64,000 bases of DNA from Cymbidium sinense (taxonomy: Eukaryota > Streptophyta > Magnoliopsida > Asparagales > Orchidaceae), in contig CM038229.1 of assembly GCA_021442155.1 (NCBI GenBank), forward strand, positions 91,669,716 through 91,733,715, in the 5' to 3' direction. A model generated the notes under the pieces. The model was given only the letters and a program-made list of their open reading frames with translations, was not told the DNA's origin and made no database searches. Below are positions 22,892-33,439 of the stretch, piece by piece (position 1 is the stretch's first letter; each line of letters begins with the position of its first letter). Made by a program: the position numbers and the translations under genes.

Positions 22892-25400
22892 AAGGGCACC
22901 CAATAGGTGTGGTGTGACTGATAAGGAACACCGCACATATTGGTGTTGACCGAAATGATCAACAACACTGACCGATCACAAGCACTAATAGAGACAATCT
23001 ACTACTAACCCAAGGTGTAAAAAGAATCCAGAGCTTAGTGCAATGTGGCTCTACTTATGTCAAGGACATAAGGGAGGGAAGGAGGAATCGACTAGGGATA
23101 GAGTATGTGAACCTTCCACTAGGGAAGCAGGTTCAAGTCATCCACAAGGGGATGAGAGGTTTGATTTTTTTTGAATCTTGCTGGGGAGAAAATTTCTACT
23201 GGGGAAAAGGGTTAATTTGTTTCAATTTTTAGATTTGGGATTTTGAGATGGGCCCTGTTGGTTTACGATGGATCCTTGGTAGAACCACGAGGCTGGGCTC
23301 TAACCAATCTAAAGGGGTAGTCTACTAAACGCATAGTAGAACTAGCCAACCAAAGGGATGTCATTCAGTATGCAGCAACTATACTAGGAAGAAAACATAG
23401 TAGACTTACATCCTCCAAAGTAGAGACCAGTTGCTGGGGTAATCTATTGCAAGGCAACAGATTGAACCCAACCTAGGGCTGACTATTGAGTGAATGCCAC
23501 TAGGGGACTTAGATCAACTCAAAGATAGTAGAGATAAATTTCATTTTTAGACTTGTTTTGATGGATTATGTCAATTTGTGATGGATCATACTGAGAAGAA
23601 GCTTATATCAGCCTAAACCTATCTCAAATTTACTAAACCAAAGGGAGTAGCTTCCAGGCCGATGGGAGAACTATCCGACCAAAGGAGAGCCTTTCAGTTT
23701 GATCAATTGAAGGGAAGAAAGCTCGGAGACTCACATCTTCCACTACAAAAGACCATTGGGGTGATTAGTTGCTTTGACAAACAAATCAAACTCGACCTAA
23801 GGATGCCCATCATTTTGCGACAATCATGCTAGAAAGAATGCGTCATAGTCTTACATTTTTCAAAGCAGAATGACTGTCGAGGTAACCTATTTATAGTAAA
23901 ATAGATTGAACCTGACCTAAGGGTGACTGTGAGTCACCCGGGAACTTATCTCAACTCGTAGTCGCAATTCTATAGGGAGTTACGACACGCCTAAAGATAG
24001 GATGTCTGCTTGGGAAAAGGGACTTGGGGGCTTGAATTCCTAATCCACAAGGAATTAATTTTATTTATTTTATTTAGTTTGTTTATTGTGGACCCTGTTA
24101 GTTTGCAAGGGATCAAACTGAGAAGGAGCGTATATCAGCCTAGACCTATCTCAGATTTACTAAACCAAGGGAGAATCTGCGCATCTACTGAACAAATTCT
24201 CCAACCACAAGTGTGGCTACTAGGAAAGTGGGACTCTCTAATCTAAGAGTAACCCGGGTAGTGTCTAAATGGGGTCGCAAAGGACGTGAACTAAATAGAA
24301 TGCCCGTAGGGAGAGGTTCCGTTAAGGGCTTAATCCAAAACCCTGAAGAAGATGACATGGCTAGTCATATATCTAATAGGTATTCGGTGGCCAACTCAAG
24401 GAGAAAGCGCGGGGACTCACATCTGTCAAGAGTGGTATATCCACCAGGTGAGTCATCGTCAACATAGCGACCATCAACCAACCTAAGGTGCACGTTGGTT
24501 TACAACAATCAGCCTAGGAAGAAAGCTTGGGGACTCACATCCTCTATGGTGATGGTCTGGATAGTCTTGTGAGTCGACCATCAGAGGGCGACTACTGAGT
24601 AAATGTCACTGGGGGACTTATATCAACTCAAATTATAATCAAGAGGAAAAGGAGCCTCTAGAGAACTTATCCTAAAGGAACATACTGGACCTAATTAGAT
24701 CATGGTGATTAGTTCAAGAAGAAAGTGTGGCGCTCACATCTTCTTAAATAAAATCTACATGCAGTAGTTTACTGGCTGGGCAGTGAAGTCTACCATACTA
24801 ACAAGGTGCTCCTTGGTTTGCAATGATCAAGTTAAGAAGAAAGCGCGGGGACTCACATCTTCTAACAAATGACCGCTGGGGTGATATACTTGTGAGGTAG
24901 CATGTAGACCCGACCTGGAGTAGCTAATGAGTGAGTGCCACAAAGGGCTTGCTCCAACATCAAAATAGCCTAAGATAAAGGATTCATATTTATTTTTATG
25001 CATGGGTCAAAAGGAATAGGATGCCTCTAGGGGACTCTAACACCCACCTTAAACACACTAGGGGATTTGATGAAGTGGTGCCACAGATTGCAAATGGGGA
25101 TTCCCACTAAAAAAGGATGCCACTTGGGTTCTCTTACACCTAAGTTAGTTGTGCTAATCAAAATAGGATGCCTCTCAGGTTCTTTTACACCTATTCTAAT
25201 AACGTCAGGAGATTATGTTTGTGTTGTGAAAGAGAGATAGGAATCCATTGGGGGACTCTTACACCTACCCTAAACACGTCACAACGGATTCACAAAACAA
25301 GCAAACAATAATTTGAAAGAAGAGAAGATTTGATGAATGGAATCATATTTTATTCTTTTTATTAATAACTATTTTCAAACATGATTTATTTCATGGGTAA
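22892..25400 (-). other. Element 1 3' UTR with degenerate repeats
   Basis: No coding frame is conserved with element 2. The sequence is a mosaic of related units built around GAAGAAAGC-GGGGACTCACATC, GAGTGAATGCCAC and GGGGACTTA-ATCAACTC. Occurrences near 23,400, 23,720, 23,840, 24,410, 24,527, 24,728 and 24,843 are spaced by about 115-130 bp or larger intervals. Colinear repeats fill 54,245-57,180 in element 2. Hypervariable, tandem-repeat-rich 3' UTRs are known in Tat-lineage elements. No clean polypurine tract is visible directly next to the LTR at 22,892. Confidence 0.72.
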
Positions 25401-25409
25401 TATTTCTTT

Positions 25410-26270
25410 AGATAGAGCCCATTAATTGGAAGCATCGGGTGTTCCCCTTTATAATCAATAAGCTGATAAGATCCTCCTTGGTAGGCCTTCTCTATGACAT
25501 AGGGGTCTTCCCAAGTGGGTTCAAACTTGCCTCCCATCTTTTAACAGGCAACAATTGGTCTCTTTAGGACTAACAAAAGTTCTCCTACTCAGAAAGACCT
25601 AGGGCGGACCAGCTTGTTGTGAGCTTGAATCATTTTAGACTTATCTGAGGTTCTTGCAGTGAGACTCTCCTTCAAACCTTCAAGCTCTTCTAACGCAACT
25701 TTGCATTCTACTCCAGTGATCTTGCAATGCTATCCATGATGGGAGTTGAACTTCTAAAGGTAGAATAGCTTTGAACCCATACATTAAGGAAAATGGGGGG
25801 AGTTGGAGTTCGGTATGTGTGGTGGTAGGCCCACAAGGCTTCAACTGCGTTCCACTATCGTTTATTGTCGTCAGAGTCTTTTCAATATTTGGATGAGATT
25901 TTTTGAATGCTTCCACTAAGCCATTTTCTCGGGTAGTAGATGGTGGGGTATCTAATCTATACCGTCTTCTAGCAAAATTGATCTTGGTGCTTTTTAATGT
26001 ATTCATTATGGATATAATTCATCAACAAAACTTATATATGATATGGTTCAAAATCACGAAGCACATGTGACCTCTCTAAGTGGGATTTCTCACTTGGAAA
26101 AGTAGTCGGTGGCTAAGATGAAGATGTCCCTTCAAAGGGATCGATTAGACCTACAATGTCGGTACCCCAACACTCGAATGAGGCCAATGTAGGTGTAGAA
26201 TGTTGGGTGGTTGGTGGAGGACCACACACCTAACGATGGCACCTCTAGCATCCATGCGTCTGTAATCATC
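25410..26270 (-). pseudogene. Element 1 integrase, broken
   Basis: Integrase inserts the cDNA into chromosomes through a DDE active site. Reading on the minus strand, the first catalytic Asp lies in WGTDIVGLIDP (near 26,170). The glutamate region reads TRENGLVEAFKK (near 25,920), so the catalytic Glu is present. The C-terminal part near 25,400-25,680 is recognisable by comparison with element 2 (57,277-57,693) but is shifted. Many one- to few-base deletions relative to element 2 break the frame, including around the second Asp. No chromodomain is seen, as usual in this lineage. Confidence 0.78.
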
Positions 26271-26472
26271 GAAGGTAGTATCTAGTCTTGATCTTCATCT
26301 TCATCTTCGGACCGGATTGATGTGCTCCACATAGTTCTAAATGTACCTCGGTTATAATACCACGGGCTTCGTGTTTGTCTAAATAGCGTAACCACATTTG
26401 GTCAAAGGACCGTCAGTACGAGGTGCCACCAACGAGAGCATAGGACAGAGCTCTCTATTTCACCTGATGGGC

Positions 26473-27063
26473 TTATGACGTTTCTTGAGGTAGTTTATTG
26501 GTGTTCAAATAGTCTATGAATGGTTGCCTCCAATCGAGCCCCTCATCTTTTTTGGCAACGGCAACCTCCCCTTCAAAAGAAATTCTTTCGATGAGTTCAA
26601 CATCAATAAGGAATAGGATTTGTCTATTCTGGACCCTTATTGAAATGAACTCATCTTTCGGACATGCCAATTCTTTAGCAAGTTTGGCCAAGACATTAGC
26701 TACTACGTTCTCTACTCGGGGAACCTTGTAGATGGTGACTTCATGGATTTGGGACAACATCTTCATGGTATACTCATGGTAATGATGAAGCTTGGGTTTG
26801 AGAATCTTATATGACCCAGCAATTTGATTGATGATCAACTGAGAATCCCTAAAGATGCTGATGCTCTTGACACTGATAGTGATGGCTAACTCCAGACCAA
26901 TAATCAAAGCCTCATACTTGGCTTTGTTATTGGTGCAAGAGTTGGAAAGATAGTATGAGAATCTCATCATATCGTGATGAGTTAGAGAACTATTCTTGCC
27001 TTTCGGAAGAGTAGATCGTGGTGCTTCCCCTTTATGAAAAGAAGCTGCACCATCAAAATTCAT
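26473..27063 (-). pseudogene. Element 1 second (archaeal-type) RNase H
   Basis: RNase H removes RNA from RNA/DNA hybrids during reverse transcription; a second copy between RT-RNase H and integrase marks the Tat lineage. The frame of 196 codons is open. It begins MNFDGAAS (Asp4), then SCTNNKAKYEALIIGLELA (Glu51), IFRDSQLIINQI (Asp73) and HHYHEYTMKML. In the final motif, VENVVANVLAKLA, Asn123 stands where element 2 has Asp (ADALAKLA), so the last acidic residue is probably lost. The tail (DEGLDWRQPFIDYL) leads towards the integrase zinc-finger region. The start at 27,063 is only the first Met; in life the domain was part of the polyprotein. Confidence 0.85.
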
Positions 27064-27293
27064 CTCTCATCGGTGGTTGCCGACCTCCCCTAAGTTCATG
27101 ATTAGTTCATTGGAGAGATCGTCACTAAGCAAAGAATCAGCAGGAAGTGGGTGTGCTGCTAAGAAATTCACTAGTGTCTGTCCTTTTACTGCACGGAGGG
27201 GTACAAATATAATATCAAACTATGAAGGTATCATGGACCAGCGTGTCAAACATCCGGATAGCATTGGCCGTGTCATGAGATAATGCAGTGGAT

Positions 27294-27880
27294 TTGACTA
27301 CTAGATCATCAATGTAGCTCTCAACCTGATGATGGATGAGTTTGTTGAAGATCTGAGTCATGGCCCGTTGCTATGTAGCACCAGCATTTTTAAGGCCAAA
27401 AGGCATAACCCTATAATAAAAGATTTCAATCGGGGTTCAAAAAATAGTGTTTCTTTCATTTTTAGGAGACATCTTGATTTGGTTGTAGCCAGATGATCCA
27501 TCCATAAAAGAGAAAACTGCATGATATGAGGTGATGTCCACCATTAATTCTAGTATAGGAAGAGGAACTCATCTTTAGGGCATGCCTTGTTTAAGTCCCT
27601 AAAATTGACACAAATGTAAATTTGTCTATTCTTCATCTTAACTGGTATGACACTAGCTAACCAGGTAGGATATTTTTCTTCCCTGATGAAACCAGCATCG
27701 ATCAATTTCTTAACTTCAGAAATGACCTGTTGTTTAATTTCTAATCACATGCGTCTAGGAGCTTGCTTAATAGGGGTAGCATTAGGATCTATTGCTAGCT
27801 TATGGACTGCTACGTTAGGAGATAATCCAGGCATCTCTTCATAGCTCTATGCGAAGTAGTCTTTAAACTCAATCAATAGC
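27294..27880 (-). pseudogene. Element 1 reverse transcriptase, 3' part deleted
   Basis: On the minus strand the RT reads HKLAIDPNATPIKQAPRRM, a stop (near 27,750), then EVKKLIDAGFIREEKYPTWL, NRQIYICVNFRDLNKACPKD, FSFMDGSSGYNQIKMSPKNE, and QRAMTQIFNKLIHHQVESYI leading into the active-site YIDD at 27,305-27,316. Finger, palm and active-site motifs are therefore present, with scattered stops. Just after YIDDLVV the sequence jumps to the spacer before the second RNase H; the RT thumb/connection and first RNase H seen in element 2 (59,295-59,878) are missing. Plus-strand frames at 27,647-27,844 and 27,077-27,283 are antisense shadows. Confidence 0.85.
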
Positions 27881-28956
27881 CTAACTAAGCTTGTCGATGG
27901 TTGAATGAATCTCCTCTTCAAATTTTGGAGGTGCATCCTTGATTTGGAGATCATCTGGATCATCTGAGATTTTTAAACACGCATTCTCATAAGAGTTGGT
28001 GTTGTGTGAAAAGAACCTATCAGACTCCAAATGATTTGTAACAACTATGCAATAATCATCATCATTTGGATGAGAATCTAATCTGCTCTTGATTGTGCTT
28101 TGTATTATTCCATAGCATTTCAAAATTTTCTGCTTGGATATGAGGAACTAAACATTTATATTTAAGATTATAAACACAAGATGAGTAAAAGTCAAATGGT
28201 AATTCCATTAATTCTTTAAATGTATCCTTCTCAAGTTCTACATCAACTTCAGGACTTGAGGATGATGATCCCAAAAGAATCTTTTACTTCATATCCTGAA
28301 GACTTAGGGATTTCCTTAACTACTAAACCTTCAACTTTCTGAGATGTAAGTGAGGTTAGAGCTAAGGTTCCCAGCTACTACCTAATAGTTTCACATAAAC
28401 CTAATTCGAATACTTACATTTGATTGGAGGCCTGGTCTTCATTACTGTCTGGATCGAAAGTCACCTCTAATGGAACCCACTGAGAGAGGTTGGCTAGTAT
28501 ACTAATCACATTAGACTCATCTTCTAAGGTAGATTCCAAGTCTATGTGAATAATAGGGGTACTCGTATGAACTAGAGCATGACCTCTGTTGGCTGATGGC
28601 CAACTAGGTGATCTTCCACCTCTGGAACTGTCTCTATTTCTGCCTCTGCCTTTACCTGGTGGAGGTTGAGTCATCCTACCCACATGTCAATATGACGGAA
28701 TGAGCTGTGGGTGGAATGTGATGTTCAGCTCAACTTCTTCTTCAATTCCCCTTTCTTGTTAACCTGGACCTTTATTTTTCTTTTCTTTTTATTTTGTATT
28801 TTCTATTTCTTCATTTTCTTTTTCTTTTGATTTTGATTTTTGTCCAAGTTCACGAGAAAGGGTGTTTTGAAGAAGATAGTAGGTCACATCCTCAAAAATC
28901 TCAACCTCTCTAGCGTGGCTTTTCATCTCCATTGATATGGTATTCAATCCCATCTT
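27881..28956 (-). pseudogene. Element 1 linker between protease and RT
   Basis: This is polyprotein sequence with no catalytic motif. Recognisable pieces are FEEEIHSTIDKLS (27,881-28,123), FKELMELPFDFYSSCV (28,062-28,274) and the basic stretch GRMTQPPPGKGRGRNRDSSR (28,414-28,683), followed upstream by a Lys/Glu-rich low-complexity segment (28,690-28,860, polypyrimidine on the plus strand). The same pieces occur at 60,540-61,480 in element 2. In Ogre elements this interval is reported to hold an intron; the splice sites cannot be confirmed here. Confidence 0.6.
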
Positions 28957-29586
28957 TTACGAACTTGATGCATTGATGGAGGATGGAATTATCTTATTCG
29001 ATGTATCCAAGGCTCTACAAGAAAAGTGAAGCATTGAATCAATGATATAAAACTTGGCTTCAGTCTTCCAGTCACCTATCTCCAAAGGAAACACTATGGA
29101 ACCTAAAGCCCACTCACCATATTCATTGAATCCTCTCAACATCATCCGATCTCCTTGGAGTGTGGAGATGTCAATCCTTAAATAAGCAAGGGTCTTTAGA
29201 CTCATAATGTTCACCGATGCACCTGGATCAATGAGAACTCTGGCAAGTCTGAATTTGTCCATGTCAACTGTGATGTAGAGGGTACGGTTATGCTCTAAGT
29301 CCACCAGAAGAAGGTCTTTATCAATGAAGGTGATCCTCTGAGCTTCTTTTATGTAATATGCCTCCTCACCTATAGCGATAATCTGAGCTAAGCAAATATC
29401 AAGATCAAGGAGAGCCTTGATTAGTGACTCCCTCATCTCTTTGGATAAGACAAGGGCATCATATATGCTTAGCTTCGATGACAACTTTCTTAAATGAGAT
29501 AGGACATTGTAGTCCGCCTTGGGCTGGTCCTCCAGAAGCATATCCATGGGTGGAGCATCCTGTGGAGGGTCTTCTGATCCTACCAA
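28957..29586 (-). pseudogene. Element 1 aspartic protease region
   Basis: The retropepsin-type protease cuts the gag-pol polyprotein. This is the longest well-preserved frame of element 1 (209 codons). Residues 26-60 (YNVLSHLRKL, LSIYDALVLSKEMRESLIKA) form the conserved segment that precedes the protease in Tat elements. The active site is VLIDPGASVNIM with Asp120, followed by LRGFNEYGEWALGSIVFPLE, the flap and core. The DPGA/DPGS variant instead of DTGA is usual for this lineage. The frame is limited by stops on both sides and lies inside the broken polyprotein, so it is listed as part of a pseudogene. Confidence 0.82.
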
Positions 29587-31703
29587 TGGGTTATTTCCTC
29601 ATCTTGAGGTGCGCCCTGGGAGGTAGAACATTGCCACTATGGAGGTTGACTTGTGATCTCTTATGGTAGGGTAATGGAAGGTTCTACACGCATGCTCACC
29701 TAAACTTCTTTTATGGGACCCTCATAATTCAATGATTCCAAGTCTATCTCAAGAGGTGAACCCTAGTATTGAAATGGAAAGTCTAACTCAGATGAAGGAA
29801 AGATCAAAATTATTATAGTTATTTTGACTTGAAGAGTTATCATTAAGAATAGAAGTAGACAACCCATCAGAAGTGACACAGATATAATTCAAGCTAGCTT
29901 TATTCTTCAATTTCTTGTATTTGATTGGAGGTACAAAGTAGAAATCAAGTAAATTAAGTGGGGTAAGGGATTTGATGCCCTTATCCGCCAATACAATAGT
30001 TCTATTAGTAGAAGAAAAAGAACTAGCTAAATTTGAGGAGGTCGCCGATGTGGAAGCTGTAACTGTAGGTTGGAGGTTGGACTCGATCGGTGGTTGTGCT
30101 ACTGGGCTATCCCAGGCGCATCTTGCTTTATTAGCTCCCCATTTCCCCAGTTGGCACAGCAACCTTCCTTGATGTTGGAGGTTTGAGACTCAAGAATGTG
30201 AAAGTTTCTTGATCTTCCGGATGATCTTTTTAGAGGTTTTGGATAAAGAAATATCCCAACCTTCTTTAGTTTTGGAAGGATCACATGTATCCCCAAGGAT
30301 TACCCTAATGGAACTGGATGGTTATTCTACAAGGTATTCCTTTGGGATAACTACTGCATCGGTCTTGAAGCTATGTTGAAGCCAGTCCTTAAATGTGAAG
30401 CAATCCTCCAAAACATGGCCAAACATATGGTGGTAGGGGAAAAAGTTAAGATCATGACTTTTTCCTACTTCCTCTGGTCTCCTAGGCTTGGGTAGCTGAA
30501 AATCAAGCTTCTTTAAGAGATTCTTAAACATCTTCCTGATTACCTCCCTCTTAAATGAATAAGGTTTGTTAAGCTTATCTAAAAGAGTAAGTGGACCATA
30601 GCTACGGCGGGTATGTCTTCACTGGTGGCATGGTGAGGAGGCAGTGTTGGTGTGGAAGCTTCTATGGAGCAGGTACCTGTGGTGGTAAAGGAGGTGGAAG
30701 CGAGGTTCTTTGAGGTCGTGGTCTCTTGGGTGATCTCTGGTTGCTTCCCCTTATCTACCATCCGCTCCGGTTTCATCTCATAGACCTTCTGTGGCTTTGC
30801 TTTGGGTAACTGGTCTTGAAAAGGCAACTATTTGGCCTCTCCTTGTAGACTAGCCGCCTTATTGATTAGCTTCTCAAATATTTTGATAGTGAAGCCCTTA
30901 AGCATGAAGGTGACTAGGCCATGGATATTCTTTAGAAGAATCTCAATGGCATGCTGCTCAGACAACTATGGCTCATATTTCATACTCAGGTTATGCCATC
31001 AGAGAATATAGTCAACAAGGGACTCACTTGGGTGTTATTATGCTACAACGAAATCAGCAATAGTAACATTTTGCTGAGCTCCAGCAAACCTCTTGATAAA
31101 GAGTTGCTCCAACTCGATAAATGTTTCTTGAATGGTGCGTTTAGCATACCAATCAAAAGCAATCCTGCTACTAAAAAGAGGTAGAATAACAAAGCGTCGC
31201 CACCGGCGTTATTGCAGCCCGAAGTGTGTTATATGATGCCATGGGTTTCCACTACCATCAAAGCTCTTGAAGGAAGGTGGCACGAAATGCTTGGTATACT
31301 GAATTGCATCAAATTCCTCCGGGTAGGGTTTACCCTTTGGAACCAATGATCTTCCCCAAGCTTGAGCCAATGCTTCATTCACTTACTGCTCAATCATGGA
31401 TCTGATGTCTTTCTCCTGTATGTAGGTACTTTCCACTACCTTCTTATACATGCTAGTGCTACTTTGCACAATGGGAGGTAAGGTCTTGGCTGGGTCCAAG
31501 ACATGCACTAACTCTGGCTGATTGATATCGACTGTAGTAGGATGAACTATTGGAGCTTGTTTTTGAAGTACTGAAACTACTGCTAACAAGTCCTCCACCT
31601 GCCTCGCCATCTTATATATCTACTCATCTTTCTGTTTCAACTAATATCAGAGGTGTTGGACTGATTGGGCTGTGTCTTCTTGATCAACCTCATCACCTTC
31701 CAT
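29587..31703 (-). pseudogene. Element 1 gag and gag-protease linker, broken
   Basis: Gag forms the virus-like particle. The start chosen is the Met at 31,703 (MEGDEVDQEDTAQSVQHL), followed after stops by MARQVEDLLAVVSVLQKQ (coiled-coil-like). The retrotrans_gag core is at about 31,340-30,850: PPSFKSFDGSGNP, FDWYAKRTIQETFIELEQLF, QQNVTIADFVVA and ESLVDYIL. A putative nucleic-acid-binding segment, FFPYHHMFGHVLEDCFTFKDW (30,322-30,531), has the His/Cys spacing seen in Tat gag proteins rather than a standard CCHC knuckle. The remainder (29,788-30,300) is a low-complexity linker also seen in element 2 (SIYDxx, YFVPPIKYKKLKNKASLNYI). Several stops and shifts break it. Confidence 0.78.
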
Positions 31704-31719
31704 GGCTTACTTCTCCCTG

Positions 31720-33307
31720 AGGAGGGATCCCCTGCTATCTACCATATAGACCCCAGCTGAGTCTCCCAATAAATCATCTTTGTTGGGATCAACTCTCTCC
31801 TCATCGACCAATCATACCCCAATTTCCTTCTTCTCTACAAGATAATGTGCTACTATCTCCTCAAGAGAATGATCAATCGAAAGGCGAATGATTTTTTAGG
31901 TCGTGTGATCACTATCATGTACTGAGAGGCACCGGACTTCACCTATTGCCGGAGAGTCAATCCTATGAGGACTGTACTCACTAGAAGAGACACTCCTGAC
32001 TGTCACAAACTATGGTGACATCCCTAGGAGGTTCGACTATCATCGGTGTAGTTGGGCCATCATCTGCTACCTCTGCAATAGGTGCTACCATCTCCATGTC
32101 CTGCTGAATTGGAGGAGTTGGTAAGTGGACGACCACTATGCTTTGGGGTTTCCACTCCCTCCGCACCACCACTAGGGTAGAAGGTCGAGCAGGAGAGCTC
32201 CACGTCACCACAGTAGGTGGTGTAGATGGAGTAGGATCCCTCGGCTATAGTTAGATCACCAATGGGGTACGCTTCTCCTTTGATATGGCTTTCATGGCCT
32301 TCGATGGAACTGGAGATGCTGTGATGTGAACTGGTGATGGAGGATGGGGTAAAGCGGTGTGGTGGAGACAACACTGACTCTCTATGAACATGAGCTTTCC
32401 TCCTATGATGGTTGTTCCCAGTAAGCAGGATGCTATCTGTATGGTCGGCGTGGGTGATGCACCAAGCTGGAAAATCGATGAGTGCAGAAGCTACTGATTG
32501 ACGATTGAACCTTTGCCTCTCCCTTCTGGTGATATGAATAGATGTATGTGCCTCTCTGGCCCTCTCCTATCGTAGGTGTTTTCCCATGCTGTGGGGGATG
32601 ATGGATCTCAAATCAAATTAAGCTCCGAACTTTGAACATCCATAAGCTCCAACCCACGGTATAAGGCGATGAGGAGGCTAGCATGACCTCTTTAGTGGCG
32701 TTGATGCTAAACCACTGGTGGAGGTGAAGTATGAATCCTCCTAGCATCCTCTCTGTCTAACCTAGAGAGAGGATGAAACTGGTTCGCTGTAACCAGCAGG
32801 GTGATCAAAGTAGGTACCTCCTCTACTACTAACCGCATAGCAGCCTCCATCTCTCTGACAATCCTGATGTGATACCGCTTGATCGTGCAATTTTTATTTC
32901 TCCTCTATGTTCGAGTAGGATGAGTAGAGTAAGAACTAGATCCAACCTCAAAGGCTGGGGAGGCAATCTCTAGAATTAGAGGAGCCTTACCCTTACAGGG
33001 TGCTAAAGAGTGGGTGCTAGCCATCGGGAAGCACAGAAACCATGGGAGCCGGCTAGCTGGTGGGGTGCCAGCTTTCCTCTTTAATGATGAGATGTCAGAA
33101 TCTGAGGGTAAATCAACTTGGATGACCGGCTTTTGCCTGGCCACTGTAGTCCTACTAGGGAGTGCCCTTACATGTGATCCTCACTCCCTGAAATCCCCTA
33201 TCAAAATGGATAAGGTGAGCATGATCAGCTTGGGGGAGATTGGCCTAATCTAAGGCCAAGTCCATGCCACGTGGGAAAGTGAACACAAACTTCTTTGAGC
33301 CTGCCAT
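31720..33307 (-). pseudogene. Possible extra ORF upstream of gag (Ogre-type ORF1), broken
   Basis: The presence of a separate ORF between the leader and gag is a feature of Ogre elements. Here a Met at 33,307 opens MAGSKKFVFTFPRGMDLALD before a stop; after shifts, further coding-like pieces follow: QKPVIQVDLPSDSDISSLKR (33,144-32,905), then a Pro/Val/Thr-rich part with PARPSTLVVVRREWKPQSIV and PTPPIQQDMEMVAPIAEVAD (32,211-31,981). Base composition is richer in C on this strand than the flanking leader, as expected for coding DNA. About 529 codons would fit. No known domain is recognised. Element 2's equivalent lies outside the window, so conservation cannot be tested here. Confidence 0.5.
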
Positions 33308-33439
33308 TTCTAATCAACTGCAAAAACTGAAAGACTGAAGTGTAGTTATAACTGTAATTGATGTTGAGAATCTGCAATATAGGAAATGAGCTTGGATCAG
33401 ATTTCTATTTTTGTTGATTTTTGAATTTGAATTTAGAAT

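Noticed and set aside
22892..22912. Polypurine tract of element 1
   Set aside because: In element sense the bases next to the 3' LTR are mixed (GGGTGCCCTT), not a convincing purine run; the same holds at 54,245.
26516..26731. Plus-strand open frame, repeated at 58,516-58,731
   Set aside because: Both are antisense shadows of the second RNase H; their similarity reflects the shared retrotransposon gene.
27647..27844. Plus-strand open frame
   Set aside because: Antisense of the reverse transcriptase, which is clearly readable on the minus strand.
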